DNA of 64,000 bases from contig CAVZOJ010000007.1 in NCBI GenBank assembly GCA_963776845.1, forward strand, positions 186,001-250,000. The letters are read 5' to 3'. Each line of letters opens with the position of its first letter. Position 1 is the first letter of the stretch. A program made the translations under genes and the position numbers. The notes under the pieces were generated by a model. The model made no database searches and had not been told where the DNA came from. It saw only the letters and a program-made list of their open reading frames with translations. This document shows positions 26,927-36,178 of the stretch, piece after piece. The stretch comes from Roseitranquillus sp963776845 (lineage in GTDB: Bacteria; Pseudomonadota; Alphaproteobacteria; Rhodobacterales; Rhodobacteraceae).

Positions 26927-28471
26927 CTACCGATGGCCGACCCACCCCCGATCATCGGTGAACGCGCGCCCCGGGGTGATCCGGGCGGGCCTGTAGCCCT
27001 CAGGCAGCATGTTCAGCGGGGCGAGAGGCGTGCGCGAGGCCGCGAGGACGACGTTGGTGCGCCCGCGGGAGCTGATTGATCCCTGAACGGCCTCGACGTG
27101 CGGATAGAGGCCGCTCAGGATAGAGTGGATGCCGCGCGCGAGCGGGCCGTCGGGCGCATCGATCAGGTTCACGTAGAGGGGACCACCCACGATCGCCCGA
27201 AGGCGTTCGTAGGTTTCGCGCGTGGCTAGATGCGCCGGGACCGAGCCCGAGGAGAACGCGTCAATGACCGCGGCGTCGAACCGGCGATCCGTCTCGTTGA
27301 GGTAGACCCGGCCGTCCGCGTGGACGATCTCCAGCCGACCTCCCCCAGCTTCGCTCTCTCCTCCCCCGCCGCTCCCGTCGTAGCCCGTTCGTGCGATCGC
27401 CGCTCCGGCCCGAGGCATATGCCGGCGCACCACCTGCGTCACGAGCGGATCGATCTCGACCGCGACCGCCTGCGCCTCGGGCCGCGAGGCGAGCAGCCTC
27501 GTGGGCAGCGTGTAGCCACCCCCGCCGATGAAAAGGACCGAGGGCGACGGACCGAGATCGCTGTCGATGCGCGACCAGATCCATTGCGTGTAGGGCAGCA
27601 CGAGCGCGAGAGCGCTCCCGGTCTGGTCGTTCTGGCCAGTCTGTTCGGCCGCTTGCGTGGTTCCGTCCGAAATGAGCCGAACCTCCCCGCCTTGGCGCCG
27701 AACATGGATGCATGAAAGGCCGGATTCGTAGCTGCATATCGGGCCGCCAGCGATACCCGCTACCGCTATGAACGCCGCGGCCGCGATCAAGACGCCTGGC
27801 TCTGCCGCGCGGCCGCTCGTGCGGACCCGCTCACCGCCGTGGGGGGCGCTGCTCCGGACAAAGAACATGCAGAGCAGGGCCGCGGCGCCGCATCCGGCAA
27901 AGGTCGCCGCCGAGCCGATCAGCGGCAGGGCGACGAAGCCCGCGAGGATCGCGCCCAGGATCGCGCCCGCCGATCCCGCCGCCAGGACGAGTCCCAGCGA
28001 AGACCCCTCGCGGCCGGGCCGGGCCTCGACGGCACACTTGGCCAGGAACGGCGATGGCACGCTGACGAGCACCGAAGCCGGGAAGAAGGCGAGGAAGACG
28101 CTGAGCAGCATCCCGCCCGTCCCGCGTGCACCAAGCGCGTAGAAGAGGCCGAGGGCGGTCGGCGAAAGCGCCATGAGCACCGCCGTGCCGAGCAGAGCGG
28201 CGCGCACGGAACCGACCGCGACCCGGCGGTCGCGTTCGGCTACCAATCCTCCAAGCGCGCTGCCCAGCGAAAAGCCGGCCAGAACCGTCGCGATGACGGC
28301 CGTCCACGTCAGCAACGAGGTGCCGAAGAAAGGCGCGAGCACCCGACCGGCGGCGATTTCATAGGTAAGCCCGACGGCTGACAGCACGAAGATCAGCGCG
28401 ATCGCGGTCCAGAACCGAATTATAACCCTCCTCGGCGTTCCTAGGCCGGCGCCGACCCACTCTGTGCGCAC
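26927..28471 (-). CDS. membrane protein fused to spermidine synthase-like domain
   Basis: 514 aa. About seven membrane helices (residues ~15-255: TAIALIFVLSAVGLTYEIAA, LLTWTAVIATVLAGFSLGSALGG and others) followed by a soluble Rossmann domain with the spermidine-synthase-like signature VLFIGGGGYTLPTRLLA, AVEIDPLV and VHADGRVYLNETDRRFDAAVIDAFSSGSVPAHL. Proteins of this 'fused MFS/spermidine synthase' type are common and mostly uncharacterised. A Gly/Ser-rich insert (GSGGGGESEAGGG) interrupts the Rossmann domain. Confidence 0.82.
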   Translation of the reverse strand: MRTEWVGAGLGTPRRVIIRFWTAIALIFVLSAVGLTYEIAAGRVLAPFFGTSLLTWTAVIATVLAGFSLGSALGGLVAERDRRVAVGSVRAALLGTAVLMALSPTALGLFYALGARGTGGMLLSVFLAFFPASVLVSVPSPFLAKCAVEARPGREGSSLGLVLAAGSAGAILGAILAGFVALPLIGSAATFAGCGAAALLCMFFVRSSAPHGGERVRTSGRAAEPGVLIAAAAFIAVAGIAGGPICSYESGLSCIHVRRQGGEVRLISDGTTQAAEQTGQNDQTGSALALVLPYTQWIWSRIDSDLGPSPSVLFIGGGGYTLPTRLLASRPEAQAVAVEIDPLVTQVVRRHMPRAGAAIARTGYDGSGGGGESEAGGGRLEIVHADGRVYLNETDRRFDAAVIDAFSSGSVPAHLATRETYERLRAIVGGPLYVNLIDAPDGPLARGIHSILSGLYPHVEAVQGSISSRGRTNVVLAASRTPLAPLNMLPEGYRPARITPGRAFTDDRGWVGHR

Positions 28472-28519
28472 ATTGGCCGATGCCGCGCGGCGAAGAAAGC
28501 TCCCCTAAGCTCCCTAAGG

Positions 28520-28830
28520 CAAGACGACGACCGCACCTGGTTCCGTTCGGATCGACGAGGAGGGCGGCGAAGCCGTCGACACCAGCCAGCCGAACAACAT
28601 TCACCAGGAACGCCATGAATGAGGTGCGTGATCTCAGGCCGCGACGCCTCGCTCAACGACGCGCCTCTGCCTCCGCCCGGGCGCATCGCCGGTGCCTTGC
28701 GCAATGCCGCGAGCAGTCTCTCGTCGAGAGCAGGCCTCGTACAGTTCAGAGCCGCTGGCAGCGAGATGACGGGGATCGCGCCGGAGATCGACTCAGCGAT
28801 GCTGATGCCGGCATCGGCTTCGAGCATGTG
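28520..28830 (-). pseudogene. possible decayed sensor/regulator fragment
   Basis: Two minus-strand frames together read a PAS-like segment (ADAGISIAESISGAIPVISL, DERLLAALRKA in one frame; VNVVRLAGVDGFAALLVDPN in the next) reminiscent of the region before the HTH in some LuxR-type regulators, but no HTH remains. The assignment is weak and rests on pattern only. Confidence 0.25.
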
Positions 28831-29368
28831 GTAGCCACTTCTCGTCTGCTCGATCGCACGATGCGGTGAGTGGCAAGGACGTTCCGCATCAACGCAGATC
28901 GAGTTCCTCTTCTCTCGCCAAAGCTTCGCTGTGAAGTCGGCCGCGTGCGAGCGCCTCGCCCATCACCACTTCGCCCGCGGCTACTTCCATGGTTTCGAGA
29001 TGGTGCTCGCCCGGGATCCTTTCGATGTCGCCCGCATCCTTCGTTCCCTTCGAGGACGAGAGCCGCTCCTAAAGCCGCCCAAGGAACTTTCGCCGACCCG
29101 TTCGCCCTTTCTCAGAAACTCTACCTAGGCCTAGCGCAGCGCGTCGCAAAATTCGAAGCTTCATCTCGACGCAACCTATTACGGCGGCAAAGAGGAAGAT
29201 CATGGCGGGGGTTCGGGCGGGCTGCGATATGTCATTGAGGAAGACCCGGAGCCGTCCACCGGTATGAGGGCTGGCCAACCGGCTCGCAAAAGAAAAGCGC
29301 GTCTCCGACAGATGGAACGCAGCCCTCCGGCGAAGGCCGCGGTCAGGCGGCTTTGCGGCGACGATGCT
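28831..29368. other. no recognisable gene
   Basis: About 540 bp left of the IS66 fragment. Short frames without family features; probably the outer end of the old IS66 insertion plus disrupted flank. Confidence 0.45.
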
Positions 29369-29560
29369 CCAGTTCCAGGGCAGGAGGTCATCGAGACGTG
29401 AGGCTGGGGTAGCGGCGATCCTGTCGAGGACGTCGGTGAGCCACGCCTGCGGGTCGATGCTGTTCAGCTTCGCGGTGGCGATCAGGCTGTACATGAGCGC
29501 CGCCCTGTCACCGCCGCGATCGGAGCCGGAGAAGAGCCGGGCTTTTCTTCCGAGCGCGAT
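29369..29560 (-). pseudogene. IS66 transposase (TnpC) C-terminal fragment
   Basis: 64 codons: IALGRKARLFSGSDRGGDRA, LMYSLIATAKLNSIDPQAWL and the terminal ASRLDDLLPWNW, diagnostic of the IS66 C-terminal domain. The preceding part of the same gene is found 2.6 kb away (32174-33018) on the same strand; a serine-recombinase element separates them. Confidence 0.85.
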
Positions 29561-29578
29561 CACCTGGTCATTCTGCCC

Positions 29579-29879
29579 ATGTCGGGCAGGAAGCTGTCGT
29601 CCACTATCGTTGGCATCCTCTCCACGGCCGAACTCTTCGGGTGGAATCGAGCCAGTCGCGCGAGACCGGCCGTTTCGTCCATGTCGTCGCGGGGCCGGGA
29701 GACGTTCTCGTCCTTCCGGCCTGGATGCTTGATCCGGTCGCGTGCGCTGGCATGCATCGGCTTGGCCCACCGCGGGTCTCACTTGCGGCCCTCCGCGATC
29801 TTCATGACCTGCTGAGCCGAGTGGGATTCCGGCGAAGCTCTCCTGGCGACTCGATAATCGCCAAGGAGGAGCAGGATGA
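29579..29879 (+). pseudogene. DUF5372-like small protein of the recombinase element, frameshifted
   Basis: The frame starting near 29590 reads VVHYRWHPLHGRTLRVESSQ, then HVVAGPGDVLVLPAWMLDPV and VSLAALRDLHDLLSRVGFRR, a conserved small protein found directly upstream of such recombinases in rhizobia and relatives. No start codon is in this frame; ATG at 29579 is in the neighbouring frame, so one base is probably missing just after it. The expected stop over the next gene's ATG is also out of frame. Function unknown. Confidence 0.5.
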
Positions 29880-30040
29880 CCGATCCCAAGGTTCCGGCGC
29901 CGCCGCGCCAGCTGATGATGACGTTCGACGCGACGAGGCTCCGCGGCATGTCCACCGCGGAGCGACGGGCCACGGTGACGGCCTTGGCGAACCTGCTGGT
30001 CGAGGCCGCGGCGCCGGGAGGCGGCGATGACGACGTCTGA
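29876..30040 (+). CDS. 54-aa conserved small protein upstream of recombinase
   Basis: ATG at 29876 has a strong GGAGGAGCAGG ribosome site. The product has a conserved core QLMMTFDATRLRGMSTAERR followed by VTALANLLVEAA and an acidic end. Its last 14 bases overlap the recombinase start at 30027, so the two are coupled. I recognise this only as a recurrent partner of large serine recombinases; an accessory or directionality role is a guess. Confidence 0.6.
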   Translation: MTDPKVPAPPRQLMMTFDATRLRGMSTAERRATVTALANLLVEAAAPGGGDDDV

Positions 30041-32137
30041 GATGCTTCCCGCGACGGTCCTCGAGAGGAAGGCCGTGGTCTATGTCCGGCAATCCTGCCA
30101 GACGCAGGTCGAGACCAACCTCGAGAGCCGCAGACGCCAGTACGAGCTGGTCGAGGTCGCCCGGCGTCAGGGGTTCCGCGCCATCGAGGTCATCGACGAT
30201 GATCTTGGCCGTTCCGCGAGCGGGATGGTGGCGCGTCCGGGCTTCGATCGCCTGGTGGCGGCGCTCTGCGCCGGCGAGATCGGCGCAGTGCTGTGCTTCG
30301 ACGCGTCCCGTCTCGCCCGCAATGGCCGTGACTGGCATCACCTGCTGGAACTCTGCGGTCTGGTCGAGGCCCGGGTGATCGACCTCGACGGCGTGTACGA
30401 CCCGTGTCGGCCGAACGACCGGCTTCTGCTCGGCATGAAGGGCAGCATCAGCGAGTTCGAGCTCGGCATCCTGCGCGCGCGGATGCTCGATGCGGCGCGC
30501 TCGAAGGCCGAGCGGGGCGAACTCCGCATCAGCGTGCCCGTCGGTTACCTCTGGCACCGGGATCATGGTCTCGGCTTCGATCCCGACCTGCGTCTCCAGC
30601 AGACGATACGGCTGATCTTCGAGCGATTCCGTCAGCTCGGCAGCGCGCGCCAGACGCTGCTGTCGCTCGCAGCCGACGGCGTCTCGTTCCCGCGGCCGTC
30701 GGACGATTGCCATTGGAACGCCATTGGTCCGAGTGACAATGGCGATGCGGATGACCTCCCGCGAGTGGACCCGATCCGCTACCGCAACGTGATCTCGATC
30801 CTGAAGAACCCGTTCTACGCCGGCGCCTACGTCTACGGCAAAAGCGAGAAGCGAGTGGTCATGGTCGAGGGAAGGGCACGCAAGACCTACGGCCACGGTC
30901 GGCCGCGCGCGGCCTGGGACGTGCTGATCCGCGATCACCACGACGGCTACATCGGATGGGCCGAGTTCGAGCGGAACCAGGAGACGCTCGCGGCCAACAC
31001 CTACGGCTGGGCCGGTGGCGCGAAGTCCGGCCGCGGCGGCAGAGCCCTGCTCGCAGGCATCCTGACCTGCGGCCGCTGCGGCCGGGCGCTTTCCGTCGCC
31101 TATGCCGGCAGGCCGCCCGGCCGCCCCACGTATCGCTGCGATCGGGCACAGACCGCGCGCGGCCTCGACCGCTGCATGACATTCGGCGGCTCCCGGGTCG
31201 ATGCCGCCATCGCGGCCGAGCTCCTGCGCGTGGTAGAACCCATGGCGATCGAGGCGGCGCGGGAAGCCGAGCGCATGCACGAAGAGGGTGAAGCCGAGAG
31301 ACGGCAGATGGCGGAGCTCGACCTCCAGCAGGCGCGCTACGATGCCTCGCTGGCGGAACGCCGCTACGCTGCCTGCGACCCGGACAACCGCCTGATCGCG
31401 GCGCAGCTCGAGCGCGCCTGGGAGATGACGCTCCGCCGCGTCGAGGCCTGTACCAGACGTCTCGAGGCGCTGGCTGCGCCCGGTGCCTACAGCGCCAGCG
31501 CTGGACTTCACCGGCCTTGCCGACGATCTCGCCGCCGCCTGGAGGTGCGCCCGGCGTCACGATGCGCGCCCGCCAGCACCTCCTCCGCGCTCTGGTGACC
31601 GATATCATCGTCGATGTCGACGAAGCGTCGCGCGAGGTCATCCTGACTATCCACTGGCGCGGCGGCGCGCACTCACAGCTGCGCGTCCGCAAGCCGAAGA
31701 CCGGCGAGCACGGCTGCCGGACCCCGGAGGAAGCCCTCGCGGTCATGGCGCGAATGGCGGGTCGCTGGTCGGACGCCGACATCGCCGCCTCGCTCAACCG
31801 GATGGGCATCCGTACCGGACAGGGAAAGACCTGGACACCGCACCGCGTCGGCTCCATCCGCAAGGTCCACGGCATGCACGCATACCGTTCCGCCGAGAAG
31901 AACGGCGAATGGCTTACCATGAGCGAAGCCGCGGCGAAGCTCGGCGTGACCAACCACACCATCCGCAGGCTCATCAGGGGCCACGTTCTGCCTGCGGAGC
32001 AGGTCGTGCCCGGTGCGCCGTATCAGATCCGTGCGATTGACCTCGAAGACGATGCCGTCAGCATCGCACTGAGACGAAAAGGCCGCCCGTGTCGGACTGA
32101 TCCCGAGAACCAACTCTCCATGTTTCCAGACACTTGA
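30027..32137 (+). pseudogene. large serine recombinase, two late frameshifts
   Basis: N-terminal resolvase domain (AVVYVRQSCQTQVETNLESR with Ser in RQS, DDLGRSASGMVARPGFDRLV, SRLARNGRDWHHLLEL), the 'recombinase' DNA-binding domain (NVISILKNPFYAGAYVYG) and a zinc ribbon (LTCGRCGRALSVAY ... YRCDRA ... DRCM). About residue 490 the frame changes twice within 60 bp (31485-31545): LDFTGLADDLAAAW is in the next frame and GVTMRARQHLLRALVTDIIV to the end (NQLSMFPDT) in the third. The C-terminus contains an extra HTH (TMSEAAAKLGVTNHTIRRLI). Restored length is about 700 aa. Catalysis domain is intact, so activity loss is uncertain. Confidence 0.8.
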
Positions 32138-32173
32138 AGAAGGGGGGCACAATGAACGCCTCGTCGCCGGGCT

Positions 32174-33018
32174 GCGCAGGGCCCGATCGGCGGCGTTGTT
32201 GGTCAGGCAGGCGCGGCGATCGTCGAAGAGCTTGTGAAGCCGCTCCAGCGCTTCAGCATGTAGTCCTTCGCCTTGGCGACCGGTGCAGGCCGCGACAAGC
32301 GTTCGCGCTCGGCACGCATCCAGTCTTCGAGCTCGGTCACGAGCGGCGCGACATCAGTCTGCCGGCTCGCGAGGGCGGACGGCCGCGGCTGCGCCGTTGA
32401 TCTCGCGCTCGAGGTCGAAGATGGCATCGATGCGGGTCACCGCCTCGAGCGCGATGGGCGAGAGCGCGGGCGCTGCCTTGCCGCGCCGGCTGGCCGCGGC
32501 GATGTCGGCGAGCTCGAAGAACTTGCGCCTGGCACGGGCCCAGCACAGCGCCTAGCTGCCGGTCCGGGCTGCGGTCCCCGGCGTGGAGGTGGCCAAAGCC
32601 AGCATAGGCATCGGCCTGGAGGATGCCCTGCCACGACGAGAGGTGCGTCTTCGGGTGCTCGCCGCGCCGGTCGCGGGAGTAGCGGAACAGCGCGGCGGGC
32701 GGAGCGCCGCCGCCGAACGGGCGGTCCTCGCGGACGTAGACCCAGAGCCTGCCAGTGTCGGTCTTGCCCCGGGCGAGGACCGGCACCGGCGTGTCATCGC
32801 CGTGCAGCCGCCCGGCCGCCAGCACGTGCGCGGCGATCCGGTCGTGCAGCGGGGCGAGCGCCGCCGCGCAGGCGCCGACCTGGTCGGCGAGCATCGAGAG
32901 GCTGAGATCGCCCCGTTTCGCGGGCGTACCGCTCGGACTGCCTGTTGAGCGGTTGAGGCTGCCCGAACTTCTCGAAGAGGATTGTCACCAGCAGGTTGGG
33001 TCCGGCCCGGCCGCGCGG
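32174..33018 (-). pseudogene. IS66 transposase (TnpC) middle fragment
   Basis: Reads GRAGPNLLVTILFEKFGQPQ then, after a frame change near 32890, LADQVGACAAALAPLHDRIA, LHGDDTPVPVLARGKTDTGR, WQGILQADAYAGFGHLHAGD, a damaged stretch, and LEDWMRAERERLSRPAPVAK with MLKRW and (next frame) FDDRRACLTNNAADRALR. This is the central IS66 catalytic region, missing its N-terminus on the right (cut by the IS1111-like element) and its C-terminus on the left (moved to 29369-29560). Confidence 0.82.
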
Positions 33019-33060
33019 CGTGGGATGGAACGATGAGCCATCGCTGCGCCATTGATGGGG

Positions 33061-33135
33061 TGGATGGCTCCCGCTCCCGGCATCGCGATGTGCCACGGTG
33101 GGAGTTCTCGAACCGTCACCGAAGGGAGCCATCCA
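33061..33135. repeat. 12-bp inverted repeat at IS1111-like left end
   Basis: TGGATGGCTCCC (33061-33072) and GGGAGCCATCCA (33124-33135) are perfect inverted copies 51 bp apart, the second ending on the A of the transposase ATG. IS1111-group elements have 11-13-bp subterminal repeats, one near each end of the element; finding both on the left side looks like an end-to-end junction. Confidence 0.65.
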
Positions 33136-33464
33136 TGGACCAGCCTACCATCATCGGCATCGATCTGGCGAAGACCGTGTTCCAGGTGCACGGCGTGAGC
33201 GCGGACGGCACGGCCGTGCTGCGCCGGCAGCTGCGCCGCGGCCAGGTTCTGACCTTCTTCTCGCGTCTCGATCCGTGCCTGATCGGGATGGAAGCCTGCT
33301 CTGGCCCGCATCATTGGGCGCGGGAGCTCGCTGCCTTGGGTCACGAGGTGTTGCTGATGCCGGCCGTCTACGTGAAGCCGTATGCAAGGCGTGGCAAGAC
33401 CGACAGGGCGGATGCGGAAGGCGCGTCTCGCGAGGCGGTGACGCGGCCGACGATGCGGGTCATG

Positions 33465-33491
33465 CCAGAGGCGTGCCTTCGGCACGACGCC
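33465..33491 (+). repeat. 27-bp palindromic micro-insertion, copy A
   Basis: CC[A/G]GAGGCGTGCC-T-[T/G]CGGCACGACGCC, a small hairpin (GGCGTGCC against GGCACGACGCC with one bulged A). It interrupts the IS1111-like transposase between the codons for RVMP and VKSAEAQ, adding 25 bases and breaking the frame. Same sequence type as copies B (33837) and C (42454). Confidence 0.65.
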
Positions 33492-33836
33492 GGTGAAGTC
33501 GGCGGAGGCTCAGGCGGCGCTGCTCGACCACAAGGCGCGGGACTTCCTCATCCGCCAGCAGACCCGAGAGCGGTGAACGCGATCCGTGCGCATCGCCGAG
33601 TTCGGCATTGTGACGGCGAAAGGTATCCACAATGTCGACCGGCTCCTCGCCGCTGCGGAGCAGGCGCCCGAGGCCGCCCGACCCGCCCTCGACCTGCTGG
33701 CGGGTCAGCTCCGCGATCTGCGCGCCCGGATCGAGACGGTGACGCAGCGCATCGAGACCACCCAGAAGTCCGACCCGCTCGCCGACGTCTCGCCACGATC
33801 CTCGGGCTCGGCCCGATCGCCTCGAGCGCCGTCACG

Positions 33837-33863
33837 CCGGAGGCGTGCCTGCGGCACGACGCC
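33837..33863 (+). repeat. 27-bp palindromic micro-insertion, copy B
   Basis: Differs from copy A at two positions of 27. It lies in the same transposase between GLGPIASSAV and VTTPDVAAF and keeps the frame, adding roughly TPEACLRHDA. Confidence 0.65.
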
Positions 33864-34229
33864 GTCACCACGCCGGATGTCGCGGCGTTCCGCTCCGCGC
33901 GGGACTATTCCGCTTGGCTCGCGCTCACGCCGAAGCCCCATTCGAGCGGCGGCAAGGAGCGGCTCGGGCGGATCTCGAAGGGTGAGGCCCCGAATGCGAC
34001 CCGTCCGAAAGAGGAGCCGAACAACAGGTACCTGCGGCGCCTGCTCTATCTCGGAGCCATGGCGCAGATCGCGGCTCGACGCCGCGGACGACCCGGGACC
34101 GACCGGCTCTGGAAGATGCTGGAACGAAAGCCTGTGAAGGTGGTGGCCATCGCGCTCGCCAACCGCATGGCCCGGGTCGTCTGGGCGCGCGTCAGGAGCG
34201 GCGAGAGCTACCGGGCAGCCCCGGTCTGA

Positions 34230-34500
34230 CAGAGCAGGCCGGCCCAGACCGGCTCCGGAACGGTGAGGCGCGACGTGAGGTGATGGCGACAGGACGGCGA
34301 GACGGCAACCGTTCGGCCCGATCCTCGAACCGGTGGCGGACCGGGCCTCACCCCTGTTCGAACCGAAGCACCTCCGAGTGCGTGCCATTGACCGGGACCC
34401 GAGCGCCGGCGGACTTCATCAGGGCGCGCAGCCGCCAGGCTGCAGATCAGATGCCGTACACATGGCCGCGGCCGACCAGACCCACCTACCGAACAACGCC
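34230..34500 (+). other. 3' non-coding end of the IS1111-like element
   Basis: About 270 bp between the transposase stop and the sugar-transporter fragment, with no supported gene. In IS1111-group elements the guide RNA (seekRNA/bridge RNA) is encoded in the non-coding region 3' of the transposase, so this is where it would be. I cannot fold it reliably by eye; the right IS end is not located. Confidence 0.4.
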
Positions 34501-34510
34501 CTTGCGGCGG

Positions 34511-34905
34511 TGGAACCGGCGGAGGTGCTGACCCGGCAGGAGGCGATCAACCTCATGGCCGGGCGGACGCGCGTCGCCTCCTACCTCGAACGCGAGCACG
34601 AGCTCGGCGCGACCGTCCTGGAAGTCGACAACCTGACTCGTGAGGGGGAATACCGCAACGTTTCGTTTCAAGTGCGCGAGGGTGAGATCCTCGGGATCGG
34701 CGGGCTGGTCGGCAGCGGCCGGACCGAGGTGGCGCGTGCAATCTTCGGCATCACGCGCCCGACGTCTGGCGAGATCCGCATCGACGGCGAGCGCGTCCTC
34801 ATCCATTCGGCGCGCGAGGCGATGCGCAAGGGCATCGCCTACGTCTCGGAAGACCGCCTGTCACAGAGCCACATCATGGACTTTCCGATCCGGCTAAACG
34901 GTTTC
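34511..34905 (+). pseudogene. fragment of sugar ABC transporter ATPase (RbsA/MglA type)
   Basis: Reads LTRQEAINLMAGRTRVASYL, then EVDNLTREGEYRNVSFQVRE, ILGIGGLVGSGRTEVARAIF, and AMRKGIAYVSEDRLSQSHIM: the start of the second ATPase half, including its GLVGSGRTE degenerate Walker A. The first half is missing on the IS1111 side, and the rest stops at an IS3 fragment (RLNGF-stop). No sugar permease or binding protein is nearby. Confidence 0.75.
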
Positions 34906-34913
34906 TAAAGGGG

Positions 34914-35743
34914 GCTCGGCGCTTGGTACCACGGCCGAGAAGCGCGCCCATGTCCGTCATCGCCGGCCTCGCGGCGCCTCCGTCGCGGAAGGATGCCGTC
35001 TGATGGGGATCGCGCGCTCCACCTACTACGACGCGCCGGAGCGAGCTGTCGATGGTGAGGCAAGGCCGAACGCGCTCGTGGAGGCGATGCACGCCATCAA
35101 GGACGAGTTCGAGGCCTACGGCTGGCGGCGGATGCAGGCGGCCCACAGCCAGCAGGGCTGGATCGTGAACCACAAGAAGCTGAAGCAACTCATGCGCGAA
35201 CATGGGCTCATTATCAGTGCCCGACGCCGTCGCCGCTGCGTCACGCCCACCGACAGCGACCACGACCAGCCGATCTTCCCGAACCGGACCAAAGACATGA
35301 TCGTCGACGGCCCGGACCAGCTCTGGGTGGTCGACATCACTTACGTCGCGTGGCAGCCGGCTTCGTCCACGTAGCGCTCACCATTGTCTTCGGACCGTCG
35401 GCGTACGCCGACCTGACGAGGCTCGCCCACGGACGCCTGCGGCCGCGGGTCGCAATACGCCGCGGAGAAGTATCGCGACCGCCTTCGCAAGGCGAAGCTC
35501 TTCGGCTCGATGGGCCGGCGCGGGAACCCTTGCGACAACGCGATGATGGAGAGCCTGATGAAGACGCTGAAGGTCGGGGGCGTCTACCCGCTCGAGTTCG
35601 AGACCGCCGAGGACGTCGTCGAGCAACTCCCGGCCTTCATCGAGAAGTACAACGCCAGGCGCTTTCACTCATCGCCTGGCTACCTCAGCCCCGAACAGTA
35701 CGAGAAGCACCACGCCCGGCCGCCGGTCAAAGGCGCCGCCTGA
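34914..35743 (+). pseudogene. IS3-family OrfB with internal deletion
   Basis: N-terminal part MGIARSTYYDAPERA through YGWRRMQAAHSQQGWIVNHK to DGPDQLWVVDITYVA (first catalytic Asp) is in one frame from 35003. Around 35360-35450 about 150 bp of the DDE domain, with the second Asp, is replaced by unrelated sequence. It resumes with GSQYAAEKYRDRLRKAKLFG and NAMMESLMKTLKVGGVYPLE (third residue Glu) and ends EQYEKHHARPPVKGAA. OrfA is absent. Confidence 0.8.
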
Positions 35744-36178
35744 TCGTGTCCGGCTCGGGGGGCACTCCACCTCGCTGGCTTCGCTGCCCCGCCGATCAAA
35801 GGCTGCTGCCGCCGCTGCGTCCTGGCAGAAGCTGTGTTTTCAAGGGAACGCTCCGGGCCGCTCACGGCTCACAGGGCCGCTCGGCGCGATGCGCGGTTTC
35901 CGGCCCTCCTCTGCGGCTGCCACAGTTTGCGGCCACGCCAACAGACCGGCCATTCGTCGGCGACGCCATCTCCGGCAATGCCGCGTTGGCCAGGTCGGCA
36001 GCGGCGCGCCTTTGCAGTCGTTCGCCGCGGCTCGCATGAATGGCCTGAAAAATGGGGGCTACGCCCGTGGCCGCCGGGGTCGGCGAGGGCTATTCGTCTG
36101 GCACGAACATTCGGAACTTCGCACGATGTCGGTACGGGGGGGGCCGCCAGGCTGGAGCCCGAATGGACCGCTCGGGTG
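35744..36178. other. no recognisable gene
   Basis: 435 bp of GC-rich DNA between the IS3 fragment and the tungstate-locus regulator; one G-run (GGGGGGGG near 36140) and short frames without family features. Confidence 0.45.

Larger units (their letters stand above)
29561..32173 (+). mobile_element. serine-recombinase element inserted in IS66 tnpC
   Basis: 2.6 kb between the codons for ALR (32174 side) and IALGRK (29560 side) of one IS66 tnpC gene. It carries three plus-strand genes: a small DUF5372-like ORF, a 54-aa ORF and a large serine recombinase. Near the ends are imperfect inverted repeats, TCATTCTGCCC (29569-29579) and the complement of GGGCACAATGA (32146-32156). Exact ends cannot be fixed by eye; a Gly codon expected between R and I of TnpC is missing on both sides. 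Confidence 0.75.
33135..34229 (+). pseudogene. IS110-family (IS1111 group) transposase, decayed
   Basis: Begins MDQPTIIGIDLAKTVFQVHG with DEDD residues GIDLAK, GMEAC and KTDRADAE, and ends RVVWARVRSGESYRAAP. The middle is scrambled: a 25-bp insertion at 33465 breaks the frame, indels near 33575-33600 follow, the segment AEFGIVTAKGIHNVDRLLAA runs in another frame to about 33780, and the original frame resumes at LATILGLGPIASSAV. A second palindromic insertion (33837) and a 13-residue extra segment near 33985 (GEAPNATRPKEEP) are in frame. Inactive as it stands. Confidence 0.85.

Noticed and set aside
26655..26945. A 96-codon minus frame between the AraC and spermidine synthase-like genes
   Set aside because: Overlaps both neighbours, is Arg/Ser-rich and shows no family features.
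28480..29238. Several plus-strand frames right of the spermidine synthase-like gene
   Set aside because: No recognisable motif or start signal; the opposite strand holds a weak regulator remnant instead.
34230..34531. A protein-coding gene after the IS1111 transposase
   Set aside because: The frame is Arg/Ser/Thr-rich without homologous blocks; the region is better read as the IS 3' non-coding end.
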